Source: Ammoniphilus sp. CFH 90114
GTDB taxonomy: Bacteria > Bacillota > Bacilli > Aneurinibacillales > RAOX-1
DNA length: 64,000 nucleotides
Assembly: GCF_004123195.1 (NCBI RefSeq)
Contig: NZ_SDLI01000004.1
Span: 1 to 64,000 of the forward strand
Reading direction: 5' to 3'
Shown piece by piece: positions 49,882-57,683 of this stretch (its first letter is position 1; the number at the start of each line of letters is the position of its first letter). The position numbers and the translations under genes were made by a program. The notes beneath the pieces were generated by a model. That model searched no databases. It saw only the letters and a program-made list of their open reading frames with translations, and was not told where the DNA came from.

Positions 49882-51525
49882 ATGAGGAAGAAGCTCTATA
49901 CGATATTGGGCGCCGCGCTGTCCATGGGGATGGTATTGTCTGCCTGTAGCGGTGGAAACCAAGCCACTCCAGAACAGAAGCCCGCAGAACCAAGCGGCAC
50001 TGCGGAGATACCAGCTGCTCAGAAGGATAGTGTGCTGAGAGTGAATATTCACATGGAACCGCCAACACTCCATCCAGCTCAAGCAACGGATACGACTTCC
50101 CTTATGATCCTCAAATCCATCATGGAAGGATTAACCCGCGTAGGACAAGACGGCAAGCCACAACTTGCAGCAGCTGAAGATATTAAGATCTCTGAGGATT
50201 TAAAAACATATACATTTAAGCTTCGTGATTTAAAGTGGACAAACGGTGATCCTGTTACGGCCTATGATTATGAATATGCTTGGAAGTGGGCTCTTGATCC
50301 TCATAATGAATCCGAATATGCTTATCAGATGTACCCGATTCTCAATGCCGAAAAGGTTAAAAACAAGGAACTTCCTCTTGATCAGCTAGGGGTTAAGGCT
50401 GAAGATGAGAAAACTCTTGTTGTACACTTAGAGAACCCTACTCCTTACTTCTTAGAGCTGACCGCTTTTGCTACTTTCTTCCCTGTCAATCAGAAAGCAA
50501 CGGAAGGCAATAAGAACTGGCACGCGCAAGCAGCTACCTATGTCGGTAACGGTCCTTTTAAGCTCACCAAGTGGGAGCACGGAAGCCAAGTGATCATCGA
50601 GAAGAATGAGAGTTATTGGGATGCGGATACCGTAAAGTTGACCCGTGTCGAGATGGCTATTATCGAAGACCAGAATACGGAATTGAGCATGTTCCAGAAT
50701 GGTGAACTAGATTGGGCTGGATCCCCTTTCTCTTCTCTTCCAACAGTAGCAATGCCACAGTTAAAACAAGAAGGAAAAATGACCACCGTTCCGATCGCAG
50801 GGACTTATATGTATAAGTTCAATACAAAGAAACCTCCATTCGATAATGCCAAGATTCGCAAGGCCTTCTCGTACGCGGTTGATCGACAGGCGATTGTAGA
50901 GAATGTAACTCAGGGTGGACAACTTCCTGCCATGGCTTATGTACCACCAACTATGTTCCCTGAGAATGAAAAAGGGGTCTTCCAACATCACAATGTAGAA
51001 GAAGCGAAAAAACTCCTTGCCGAAGGGATGAAGGAAGCTGGGTACGACAAGTTGCCTCCTATCACATTATCCTATAACACGGGTGAAGCCCATGCTAAGA
51101 TCGCTCAAGCGATCCAGGATATGTGGAAGCAAAACCTCGGGGTAGAGGTTAGCTTGACGAACTCTGAATGGAAAGTCCATCTAGAAGCGGTACAGGAACA
51201 GGACTTCCAAGTGGCTCGAATGGCTTGGTTAGGTGATTTTAACGATGCGATTAACTTCCTTGAGCTATACACCGTTCCGGAAGGGAATAACAGTACGCTC
51301 TGGACGAGTGAACCATTCAACAAGTTGATCAAGGATTCGTACACCGAAACGGACTCTGCTAAACGACAACAGTTGATGAAGGATGCAGAGAAGATCTTAA
51401 TGGATGAGATGCCCATCATCCCCATCTATTACTATACTTACTCTTACCTTAAGGCCGATAATGTGAAGGATGTGTACATGGACGGCTTAGGTAATGTTGA
51501 CCTGAAGTGGGCTTACGTAGAATAA
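49882..51525 (+). CDS. Oligopeptide ABC transporter substrate-binding lipoprotein (OppA/DppE type)
   Basis: This 547-residue family-5 binding protein has a lipoprotein signal with lipobox LSACS. Conserved segments include RVNIHMEPPTLHPAQATDT, TFKLRDLKWTNGDPVTAYDY, ATYVGNGPFKLTKWEHGSQV and YAVDRQAIVENVTQGGQLPA. GAGGGGGCACTTTA precedes the ATG. It would capture peptides, perhaps cell-wall peptides in view of the D-aminopeptidase downstream. No permease or ATPase gene is adjacent, so it uses a transporter elsewhere. Confidence 0.93.
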   Translation: MRKKLYTILGAALSMGMVLSACSGGNQATPEQKPAEPSGTAEIPAAQKDSVLRVNIHMEPPTLHPAQATDTTSLMILKSIMEGLTRVGQDGKPQLAAAEDIKISEDLKTYTFKLRDLKWTNGDPVTAYDYEYAWKWALDPHNESEYAYQMYPILNAEKVKNKELPLDQLGVKAEDEKTLVVHLENPTPYFLELTAFATFFPVNQKATEGNKNWHAQAATYVGNGPFKLTKWEHGSQVIIEKNESYWDADTVKLTRVEMAIIEDQNTELSMFQNGELDWAGSPFSSLPTVAMPQLKQEGKMTTVPIAGTYMYKFNTKKPPFDNAKIRKAFSYAVDRQAIVENVTQGGQLPAMAYVPPTMFPENEKGVFQHHNVEEAKKLLAEGMKEAGYDKLPPITLSYNTGEAHAKIAQAIQDMWKQNLGVEVSLTNSEWKVHLEAVQEQDFQVARMAWLGDFNDAINFLELYTVPEGNNSTLWTSEPFNKLIKDSYTETDSAKRQQLMKDAEKILMDEMPIIPIYYYTYSYLKADNVKDVYMDGLGNVDLKWAYVE

Positions 51526-51536
51526 TAGAACACATG

Positions 51537-51571
51537 GGGAAGGTATGTGGGAACCATATCCCTTCTTTTAG
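51537..51571 (+). terminator. Hairpin between the binding-protein and D-aminopeptidase genes
   Basis: GGGAAGGTATG (51537-51547) pairs with CATATCCCTTC (51555-51565), followed by TTTTA. It may attenuate read-through to the downstream gene. Confidence 0.55.
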
Positions 51572-51593
51572 ATACATATGAAAGGGTGTAACT

Positions 51594-52421
51594 ATGAAAT
51601 TATTTATCTCAGCCGACATGGAAGGCATCTCAGGAATTGTCGATCCAAGTTATATCGATCCAGATAAAGGAAAGAACTATGAGCGAGGACGAATCCTCAT
51701 GACTCATGATGTCAATGCTGTCATCGAAGCCGCCGTGGAATCTGGGGCAACGGAAATCCTTGTAGCAGACAGTCACTATCGCATGACGAACATCTTAATT
51801 GAACAACTTCATCCCAAGGCTACCCTTCTTTGCGGGTCACCCCGTGATTTCTCCATGATGCAGGGACTTGATCCTAGTTTTGACGCTGCCCTCTTTATCG
51901 GGTATCATTCACGTCATGGTGTTCCAGGGGTATTAAGCCATACGATGTCCGGGGTCATCAAAAATTTATATGTAAACGATCAAGTCGTTGGTGAGTTCGG
52001 CTTTAATGCCATCTATGCCGCACTTTGCGGGGTCCCCGTTTGTTTCGTATCTGGAGACGATCAGATCGCGGACGAAGCCAAAGCCCTTATTCCTAAAATC
52101 AGTACAGCCATAGTCAAGAAGGCACAATCCCGAACCTCTGCTGCTTGTCTCTCTCTTCAAGAGAGCAAGAGAGTCCTTCACGAAACGACTAAACAAGCCT
52201 TGGCTTCGCTGCCTGGCCTCTCCCCTATGCAAGTCAAGTTGCCGCTAGAGCTTGCTGTGGACTTCTCCCATGCCGGACAAGCGGAGATGGCTGCCATCGT
52301 GCCAGGTACGAAATATGAACACGGTACCACCATGGTGACTTTTGTTGCCCAAGACCAATATGAGCTCTACCGAGTCATGAGAGCCATGATGAACCTAGCA
52401 GGAACGGTCGAATTCTGTTAA
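51594..52421 (+). CDS. M55-family D-aminopeptidase (DppA type)
   Basis: This 275-residue protein matches DppA, a zinc D-aminopeptidase active on D-Ala-containing peptides. It begins KLFISADMEGISGIVDPSYI with metal ligands Asp8 and Glu10. VADSHYRMTNI, FIGYHSRHGVPGVLSHTMSG with histidine ligands, and FGFNAIYAALCGVPVCFVSG also fit. Pairing with an OppA-type binding protein suggests recycling of murein peptides, as in the dpp operon of Bacillus. Confidence 0.92.
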   Translation: MKLFISADMEGISGIVDPSYIDPDKGKNYERGRILMTHDVNAVIEAAVESGATEILVADSHYRMTNILIEQLHPKATLLCGSPRDFSMMQGLDPSFDAALFIGYHSRHGVPGVLSHTMSGVIKNLYVNDQVVGEFGFNAIYAALCGVPVCFVSGDDQIADEAKALIPKISTAIVKKAQSRTSAACLSLQESKRVLHETTKQALASLPGLSPMQVKLPLELAVDFSHAGQAEMAAIVPGTKYEHGTTMVTFVAQDQYELYRVMRAMMNLAGTVEFC

Positions 52422-52474
52422 AAATGAGGGTGTCCCAAAGGTCGGTAATACCGACTCTCTGGGCACCCTCATTT
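52422..52474 (+). terminator. Terminator after the D-aminopeptidase gene
   Basis: AAATGAGGGTGTCCCA pairs with TGGGCACCCTCATTT, with an additional inner GGTCGG/CCGACT stem around AATA. This is a long, strong hairpin. Confidence 0.8.
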
Positions 52475-52524
52475 CACTCTATTTATGGATCTAATTAGTG
52501 GCTCAAGTCTCAAAGCGTGGGGTT

Positions 52525-52797
52525 GATGACCCGAAAACGTGGTTAGGCGGATTTCGGGGTGTCAAAACCCTGGATTGATGCCCCGAAAATCGAGTTAGGC
52601 GGATTTCGGGGTGTCATAACCTCGGATGGATGACCCGAAAATCGAGTTAGGCGGATTTCGGGGTGTCATAACCTCGGATGGATGCCCCGAAAATCGAGTT
52701 AGGCGGATTTCGGGGTGTCATAACCCTGGATTGATGCCCCGAAAATCGAGTTAGGCGGATTTCGGGGTGTCATAACCTTGGATTGATGCCTCGAAAT
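52525..52797. repeat. Tandem array: five copies of a 52-bp unit plus a partial sixth
   Basis: Units begin with GATGMCCCG at 52525, 52577, 52629, 52681, 52733 and 52785 (partial), giving an exact 52-base period. Inside each, CCCCGAAA pairs with TTTCGGGG about 23 bases apart around TCGAGTTAGGCGGA. The connector GTGTCATAACCTCGGATG varies at a few positions. It lies between two convergent genes and encodes nothing. Confidence 0.9.
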
Positions 52798-52819
52798 CTC
52801 TTTTGAGTCCAGCCTCTTT

Positions 52820-54400
52820 TTATAGCATCGGTGACATCAGCCTAGCTATAGATTCCTTTACCTTTTCACCAATCGGTCTTTGGAGAAACTCGTCGAGATT
52901 CACTTCATGACTATCCGTAAGATCCTGGAGGAAATCTTTTTCTAATCGCTTGGCCACTTGTGAATCATAAATCACCGCACTTACCTCAAAATTATGATGA
53001 AAGCTGCGAATATCTAAGTTCGCTGTACCTAATGCCGCAATTTCCCCGTCTGCAATGATGATTTTGGCATGGATAAATCCCTTCTGATAAGTATAGATCT
53101 TCACACCTGCTTCGATTAATTCCGTGAAGTAGGAATGGGAAGCCCAGAACACCACAAGATGATCAGGTATGCCTGGAACAACAATACGAACGTCGACACC
53201 ACTTAATGCTGCAGTCTTAAGGGCCATCAAGATACTGTCGTCAGGAATCAGGTAAGGAGTCGTGATATATACGGTTTTACTCGCTTGAGTAATCATAGAG
53301 AAATAAATTTTCAAGATGTACTCCCAGTCTGAATCAGGTCCCCCGGCAGCAATCTGAATCAGCAATTGCTCTTTTATCTCATGACTAGGAAAAGAGTGTG
53401 TCTCACAATAGATGTTCTGATTCGCTGTAAACCTCCAATCCAGGAGAAAGATAAGCTGAAGAAAGTAAACACTGTCCCCTTCCACCATCATATGCGTATC
53501 ACGCCAAAAGCCTAACCGCTTATGCTTCCCTAGGTATTCATCTCCAACATTCAACCCCCCGACAAAGCCCACCTTCCCATCCACGATTGCAATTTTTCGG
53601 TGATTACGGTAGTTGACCTTTCTTAGATAGGGAAACAAGATAGGAGAAAAAATAGCGACTTCCACACCGGCCACCCTTAGATCATCTAAATAGGTAGAAG
53701 GGAGCTTTCGACTGCCCAGCCCATCTACAATGACCCTTACCTTTACTCCCTCTTTCGCTTTGGCTATAAAGATTTGCTTGAGCTTTTGACCGATATCATC
53801 ATCTCTTACAATAAAGGAGATGAAATGAATGTGATTTTTTGCCCCTTCCATTTCCCTAAACATGGCCTCAAAGGTTGCTTCTCCGTTCGTTAGAATGGTA
53901 GCCTTATTAAACCGGGTCATGGGTGAGCTGGCATTATGTAAAAGAAGATTTACAATTCGATCTGATTTCGATTTTAACGCTTTTACATCGTGTGGCTGAT
54001 TAAGATCATAAGGAAGATCAATAATATATCGAAGTTCGTTCAGGTCGATCGTTTTATCCCTATATCGTCGTCTTTTCCGTACATTCCGACCAACAAAGAT
54101 ATAAAAAATGAATCCAATAATCGGAAAAATCGTTAAGATAACCAGCCAGGCCACTGTCCTTGAGGGATTTCGATTTTCCAATACAATAATAGAGGCAATG
54201 AGGATGATCGATAATGTAAATAAAATAGTAAAGAAGTTCTTCACGAGATAGGTTACAATCGTCCAATACGCAGATTCTTCGCGAAAAGTAAGCTCTGGAA
54301 AAGCGGCCCAGGCAGAGAGCTTCTCAAGCAAATAGTGGTAATAGATCCCCATAAAGAAGCCTGATAAGAGAATCAGTAATAGAGTGAGTTTCGACCGCAT
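52820..54400 (-). CDS. Cardiolipin synthase
   Basis: This 526-residue protein has two N-terminal transmembrane segments (about 5-25 and 48-70) plus FPIIGFIFYIFVGRNVRKRR, followed by two phospholipase-D HKD motifs: NYRNHRKIAIVDGKVGFVGG and FIHAKIIIADGEIAALGT. It joins two phosphatidylglycerols to form cardiolipin. The length is normal for ClsA/ClsB of Bacillales. It is a single gene, divergent from the Fur-type regulator. Confidence 0.95.
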   Translation of the reverse strand: MRSKLTLLLILLSGFFMGIYYHYLLEKLSAWAAFPELTFREESAYWTIVTYLVKNFFTILFTLSIILIASIIVLENRNPSRTVAWLVILTIFPIIGFIFYIFVGRNVRKRRRYRDKTIDLNELRYIIDLPYDLNQPHDVKALKSKSDRIVNLLLHNASSPMTRFNKATILTNGEATFEAMFREMEGAKNHIHFISFIVRDDDIGQKLKQIFIAKAKEGVKVRVIVDGLGSRKLPSTYLDDLRVAGVEVAIFSPILFPYLRKVNYRNHRKIAIVDGKVGFVGGLNVGDEYLGKHKRLGFWRDTHMMVEGDSVYFLQLIFLLDWRFTANQNIYCETHSFPSHEIKEQLLIQIAAGGPDSDWEYILKIYFSMITQASKTVYITTPYLIPDDSILMALKTAALSGVDVRIVVPGIPDHLVVFWASHSYFTELIEAGVKIYTYQKGFIHAKIIIADGEIAALGTANLDIRSFHHNFEVSAVIYDSQVAKRLEKDFLQDLTDSHEVNLDEFLQRPIGEKVKESIARLMSPML

Positions 54401-54511
54401 CTGTTGGCTCCCTTCTACTCCACCAGGGACACAGGTAGGTTATTTTGTCTTAGGATAACGGGAATACTTCTCTAAAGGTTTCCCCATCTGTTAAATATAA
54501 TCATACTTTGG

Positions 54512-54548
54512 TTGATTTAAAAAGGATTTTTATTTGTAATTATTACAC
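54512..54548 (+). promoter_or_regulatory. Promoter and PerR/Fur-box-like palindrome
   Basis: TTGATT (54512-54517), a 17-base spacer and TGTAAT (54535-54540) form a sigma-A-like promoter. The -10 box is half of the perfect palindrome TGTAATTATTACA (54535-54547), which is close to the Per box TTATAATNATTATAA. This indicates that the regulator downstream represses its own gene. Confidence 0.65.
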
Positions 54549-54624
54549 ATACATTATATACTAGTAGATAATAAAATAGATACGTCACCGCTTAGGTGAT
54601 TAGAGATATTTGGAGGTACTACTG

Positions 54625-55047
54625 ATGAAAGAGAACATGATTGACCTTGTCATCGAAAAAATTAAAGAAAAAGGCGGCCGTGTCACGATTCAGCGTCTAG
54701 CGATTATCAATGTTCTACTTAAGCTAGACCATCCTACAGCCGAAGAAATTTATCAGTTCATGAAAAAAGAGTTCCCGACCCTTTCTTTTACCACCGTATA
54801 TAATACCCTGCATTCCCTTCAAGAGATGGGAATTCTTAGGGAATACCACTTTGGGGAAGCTTCTCGATTCGAGATGGCGGAGAAATCACACCACCACTTC
54901 TTATGCTATTCCTGTGGAAAGATGGAGGACATTGACGAATCCGAAATTCAAATTATTCCATCTGCCGATGTTTCATCCCTTTACCAATTCATGGCAACTG
55001 AGGTGGTATTAAAAGGATATTGCCAAAATTGCAAATCAACGACTTAA
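54625..55047 (+). CDS. Fur-family metalloregulator, PerR-like
   Basis: The protein is 140 residues long from ATG 54625, 8 bases after GGAGG. A TTG at 54610 overlaps that site. The winged helix is GGRVTIQRLAIINVL and LSFTTVYNTLHSLQEMGIL. The structural zinc site is CYSCG plus CQNC. The regulatory metal site keeps the histidines of KSHHHFLC and the Asp in KMEDID. It has Glu in RFEM where PerR has Asp85, and it lacks the late histidines (H-x-E of Fur), so the class is uncertain. It controls peroxide or metal response genes. Confidence 0.85.
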   Translation: MKENMIDLVIEKIKEKGGRVTIQRLAIINVLLKLDHPTAEEIYQFMKKEFPTLSFTTVYNTLHSLQEMGILREYHFGEASRFEMAEKSHHHFLCYSCGKMEDIDESEIQIIPSADVSSLYQFMATEVVLKGYCQNCKSTT

Positions 55048-55105
55048 AGAATCAATAAAACCTAGGCCAATCTTGAAAGAAGAGGACCTAGGTTTTATCT
55101 TTAGA

Positions 55106-55240
55106 TTATAAACTATAGTTAGAGAAAAATTGATTCCTCTTTTGCTCCATCTCTGTTAACATTGCTTCTTCATAGCGAGATTGAGCGGTCTTCTTCTTCT
55201 TCTTGATAATCAATGTAAAGAAAATAAAATTAAGCATCAT
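55106..55240 (-). CDS. YrzI-like small peptide (44 residues)
   Basis: ATG 55240 is preceded by AGGAGGGTGTATCCACT. The product starts MLNFIFFTLIIKKKKKTAQS and continues YEEAMLTEMEQKRNQFFSN. A short hydrophobic head, a poly-lysine stretch and an amphipathic EExMxxEM tail are the pattern of YrzI-family small proteins of Bacillales. It is the last and longest of three minute ORFs on one transcript. The ribosome site partly overlaps a hairpin (55255-55280), so its translation is probably tied to translation of the preceding ORF. Confidence 0.65.
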   Translation of the reverse strand: MMLNFIFFTLIIKKKKKTAQSRYEEAMLTEMEQKRNQFFSNYSL

Positions 55241-55254
55241 AGTGGATACACCCT

Positions 55255-55294
55255 CCTGAATTTAGATAAGCCCATTCAGGTGCCGTCTAGCACC
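55255..55294 (-). promoter_or_regulatory. Two mutually exclusive hairpins over the YrzI-like ribosome site
   Basis: On the minus strand, GGTGC and GCACC (55294-55279) can form one hairpin at the end of the 21-codon ORF. CCTGAAT (55280-55274) and ATTCAGG (55261-55255) can form a second whose right arm contains the first bases of the AGGAGGG ribosome site. The hairpins share two bases, so only one can form fully. A ribosome finishing the 21-codon ORF (stop 55278-55276) would open both. Confidence 0.55.
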
Positions 55295-55341
55295 TTTTCT
55301 TGAATCAATTTGCACCGAAACGTTGTCGCTGTTACACTCAT
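55276..55341 (-). CDS. Very short ORF (21 codons) preceding the YrzI-like gene
   Basis: ATG 55341 lies behind AAGGAGGAGAAGTAAG, one of the strongest ribosome sites in the window. The peptide is MSVTATTFRCKLIQEKVLDG plus Thr. Its stop codon lies in the overlap of two alternative hairpins. In Bacillus subtilis the yrzI transcript likewise carries minute upstream ORFs, one of which is where the ribosome-associated RNase Rae1 cuts. This ORF is the positional counterpart. Translation is inferred from the ribosome site only. Confidence 0.5.
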   Translation of the reverse strand: MSVTATTFRCKLIQEKVLDGT

Positions 55342-55391
55342 CTTACTTCTCCTCCTTCCAAGTAATGGTTATTACCCAAATTTATAAGAAC

Positions 55392-55424
55392 AAAAAAAGA
55401 CCAATGGACATATTCCAAGGTCTT
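55392..55424 (-). terminator. Attenuator-like terminator inside the small-ORF transcript
   Basis: On the minus strand AAGACC (55424-55419) pairs with GGTCTT (55402-55397), directly followed by TTTTTG. It lies between the 30-codon and 21-codon ORFs, so read-through would decide whether the two downstream ORFs are transcribed. Confidence 0.55.
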
Positions 55425-55474
55425 CCGGGTAATCAAATGATAGATTAAAGCTAGCACCTCATTCAAGGCAGAGC

Positions 55475-55567
55475 CTAACAATCCCTCAATGAATAACCAT
55501 ACTCCGGAAGAGAATGACCAAAACAAGTAACAGGTTGAGTTGTTGTAGAATTCATCGTCGTCATCAT
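55475..55567 (-). CDS. Very short leader ORF (30 codons)
   Basis: ATG 55567 follows GAAAGGAGATGTGACC. The peptide is MMTTMNSTTTQPVTCFGHSL then PEYGYSLRDC. It is the first translated element behind the promoter at 55612-55640 and precedes the attenuator-like hairpin. This layout suggests a leader peptide. A 62-residue alternative frame over the same DNA (55338-55526) has no ribosome site and is rejected. Confidence 0.45.
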   Translation of the reverse strand: MMTTMNSTTTQPVTCFGHSLPEYGYSLRDC

Positions 55568-55611
55568 GGTCACATCTCCTTTCGATTATTCGTCGAATTG
55601 GTTCTATTGGA

Positions 55612-55640
55612 ATAATATAGCATTGCTTAGTGCTTGTAAA
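55612..55640 (-). promoter_or_regulatory. Sigma-A promoter of the small-ORF cluster
   Basis: TTTACA (55640-55635), a 17-base spacer and TATTAT (55617-55612) on the minus strand lie 44 bases before the 30-codon ORF. Confidence 0.6.
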
Positions 55641-55670
55641 GTGTTTTTTTACACGCTGATAAAAAAAAGA

Positions 55671-55701
55671 AAAACACAGGTTCCATCACCTGTGTTTTCC
55701 T
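55671..55701 (-). terminator. Terminator after uspA
   Basis: AAAACACAGGT (about 55672-55682) pairs with ACCTGTGTTTT (about 55688-55698). On the minus strand T-rich sequence follows (TTTTTCTTTTTTT). Confidence 0.75.
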
Positions 55702-55713
55702 TATGGCATCCCT

Positions 55714-56151
55714 TTATTTTACGATATAAACCGGGCAAGTAGACTTCTGTACAACATAGTGACTGACGCTGCCCAAGAACATTTCTTTCAGTCCGCTTAA
55801 TCCGCGGCTACCCATAACAATGAGATCAGAATCATTTTGTTTTACAAAATCAACTAACGTATGGGCTGGGCTTCCTTCTAACACGAATGTTCTTGTCTTA
55901 TTCGGAAGGTCTTTCATCTTTTCCTCTATCGCATTCATCATTTCTTTCGCAGCGGACAAGTGAGCCTCACGAATGCGATCATCATTATAAACCCCATAAT
56001 AAGCAACAGTTGTCGGAACTTGCACAACGGTAATGATATCTAACTCGATCCTATCATCCTGCTTCGCAAGCATCATCGCTGTCTCCAGCGCCTTCTTACT
56101 TAGTTCGGAATCATCATAAGGAACAGCAATTCTAGAGCATACGGTTAACAT
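55714..56151 (-). CDS. Universal stress protein (UspA family)
   Basis: The protein is 145 residues long from ATG 56151, 9 bases after GGGGGAGG. ATGs at 56157 and 56160 sit inside the spacer. It has the ATP-binding Usp layout: RIAVPYDDSELSKKALETAM at the start and the GxxG(x)9GS loop VMGSRGLSGLKEMFLGSVSH followed by VVQKSTCPVYIVK. It is a cytoplasmic dimer of general stress function. It is a single gene with its own terminator. Confidence 0.92.
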   Translation of the reverse strand: MLTVCSRIAVPYDDSELSKKALETAMMLAKQDDRIELDIITVVQVPTTVAYYGVYNDDRIREAHLSAAKEMMNAIEEKMKDLPNKTRTFVLEGSPAHTLVDFVKQNDSDLIVMGSRGLSGLKEMFLGSVSHYVVQKSTCPVYIVK

Positions 56152-56288
56152 GTACATCATCCTCCCCCAAGGAATTATTTACCACTTATACTACACCTTT
56201 ATTATACCTCGAACGTAGTTTAATGGCTGTGAACAAATTGTGTTTTTTCTCATTCTTTGGTCTAATGGTAAGAGGAGGAGATGATCGT

Positions 56289-56702
56289 ATGCATGACCGT
56301 TTATATATCGAATACCTCTATTACTTCAACGAAGAACGTGACTACTATGAGTGTCACGAGGTGATGGAGGAATTATGGCTGCTTGAGGGGAAGAATAAGC
56401 TGTTACAAGGACTGCTGCAAGTTGCAGTAGGGCTTCATCATTTCCGCAACGACAACATTACAGGTGCGATTAAGCTTTTTGAGCAAGCCATGGCGAAGCA
56501 CCAAGAACCTTGGAGTGGTGAACTAGGAATTAACAAAGAGCGGCTATTCCACGAAGTTCAAATGTATCTATATAAGCTGTATGATTACAATAACAAGCCT
56601 TTTCCCTTTTACGATCTGACCATCGAGATCACAGATCCAAGCCTTGCTGAAGCAGTCTCTACTTGCGTACCACTTGGGGTGGCTGAGGAGGATAAGTTTT
56701 AG
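56289..56702 (+). CDS. DUF309 family protein
   Basis: The protein is 137 residues long from ATG 56289, behind AGAGGAGGAGATGATCGT. The frame to 56223 includes this site. The DUF309 core is the helical segment FNEERDYYECHEVMEELWLL, KLLQGLLQVAVGLHHFRNDN, GAIKLFEQA. The paired HE...E and H residues could bind a metal. The role of the family is unknown. It is a single gene. Confidence 0.85.
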   Translation: MHDRLYIEYLYYFNEERDYYECHEVMEELWLLEGKNKLLQGLLQVAVGLHHFRNDNITGAIKLFEQAMAKHQEPWSGELGINKERLFHEVQMYLYKLYDYNNKPFPFYDLTIEITDPSLAEAVSTCVPLGVAEEDKF

Positions 56703-56730
56703 ATGGGTAGGCGGTCTACCCCTTCCCATA

Positions 56731-56917
56731 ATTAACCGGAGAATGTTCCGCTATTTTTCCCAAGTGGCCAAATTGGGCCTGAATAACGGAACAGATTCCG
56801 GTTAATGCCTCCTCTAACCCGAAAACGAGCTACTTTTGAGCGAATAACGGAAAACTTTCCGCTTAAATCTCACTTTTTTCTCCGTTCCTCTAAAATAAAG
56901 GAAAATCCTCCCCTTAT
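56731..56917. repeat. Interspersed hairpin repeat, four units 50-60 bases apart
   Basis: Units begin at about 56731 (TTAACCGGAGAATGTTCCGC), 56783 (ATAACGGAACAGATTCCGGT), 56843 (ATAACGGAAAACTTTCCGCT) and 56893 (ATAAAGGAAAATCCTCCCCT). Each folds into a short hairpin with CGGA/TCCG arms. They belong to the same family as 33313-33440. The region 56703-56970 holds no gene. Confidence 0.75.
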
Positions 56918-56970
56918 TCAGACCAGCCAGACCAGCCACCCCAGACCACCACAACCCCATCCAACCCTCT

Positions 56971-57657
56971 CTAAAAGTCAAACGGTACCTTGTGCGACAC
57001 ATCGATGTCAAAGGAAGTTTGCAACCCTGCGGCGGAGTAAGAAGGAATGTCTTCACTAAAGGTTACAATCTGATCGATGTTGATTGTCTTATGTCCCTTT
57101 ACTTGAACCTTAGGCTCTCCATCGACAGGAAATGTTAAGGTAAGCTGGCTGCTTCCCTCATTCCTTACGGATAGATCAAGAGCGGCAGCTCGGATGGCCG
57201 AAGCTTCTCTTCTACACACATCATATAACCGATCTCCGTTCTTCTGAGCTGTAAACTCCCCACTAAAATAGGGTTCCGTGACCACCAGCAGCCACTCCAC
57301 TTCGCTCGTCGGATCTAGCAGCATCTGTCTGAGTCTAGCGTCCTGAATTCTCTGCTCCACTAGCTCCTCTTTCGTTAGACAAGGAAGCACACCGCTTGCT
57401 AGGCAGGTGGCGATCTCCAAGTCGATATCCACCCAAAATTCATGGAGCACATAGTCTACCTTATCCTTCATTTCTTCTTCATACTTCTGTTTTAGCACTT
57501 GTACGGCTGCGAGTGATGCACTGTCTGCTACATTCTGAGATTGTCTCTTCACAACGTAAACCCCAAAGAAGTGAGAGATGATCATCGTGCCCGCAATAAC
57601 AGCTAAAACCGTATAGAGAGCAAGGATCGCAATGCTTCCTCTTTCGTTGCTGAACAA
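56971..57657 (-). CDS. TadG-like pilus assembly protein
   Basis: This 228-residue protein starts at TTG, behind GAGGAGAAGACGG. FSNERGSIAILALYTVLAVI is the N-terminal TadE/TadG-type signal-anchor with the RG cleavage context but no Glu at +5. The extracytoplasmic part opens with QSQNVADSASLAAVQVLKQK, the typical TadG helix (xxxxADAAALAGAxxL). It is likely to act as an assembly or anchoring factor of the Tad pilus. It is the most downstream gene of the Tad locus. Confidence 0.78.
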   Translation of the reverse strand: MFSNERGSIAILALYTVLAVIAGTMIISHFFGVYVVKRQSQNVADSASLAAVQVLKQKYEEEMKDKVDYVLHEFWVDIDLEIATCLASGVLPCLTKEELVEQRIQDARLRQMLLDPTSEVEWLLVVTEPYFSGEFTAQKNGDRLYDVCRREASAIRAAALDLSVRNEGSSQLTLTFPVDGEPKVQVKGHKTINIDQIVTFSEDIPSYSAAGLQTSFDIDVSHKVPFDF

Positions 57658-57683
57658 AACCGTCTTCTCCTCTCTGAAGGTCC

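Noticed and set aside
52525-52797. CRISPR array
   Set aside because: The whole 52-base unit including the would-be spacer is repeated, and no cas gene is present.
55338-55526. 62-codon hydrophobic minus-strand ORF
   Set aside because: It has no ribosome site and spans the attenuator hairpin. The overlapping 30- and 21-codon ORFs have good sites.
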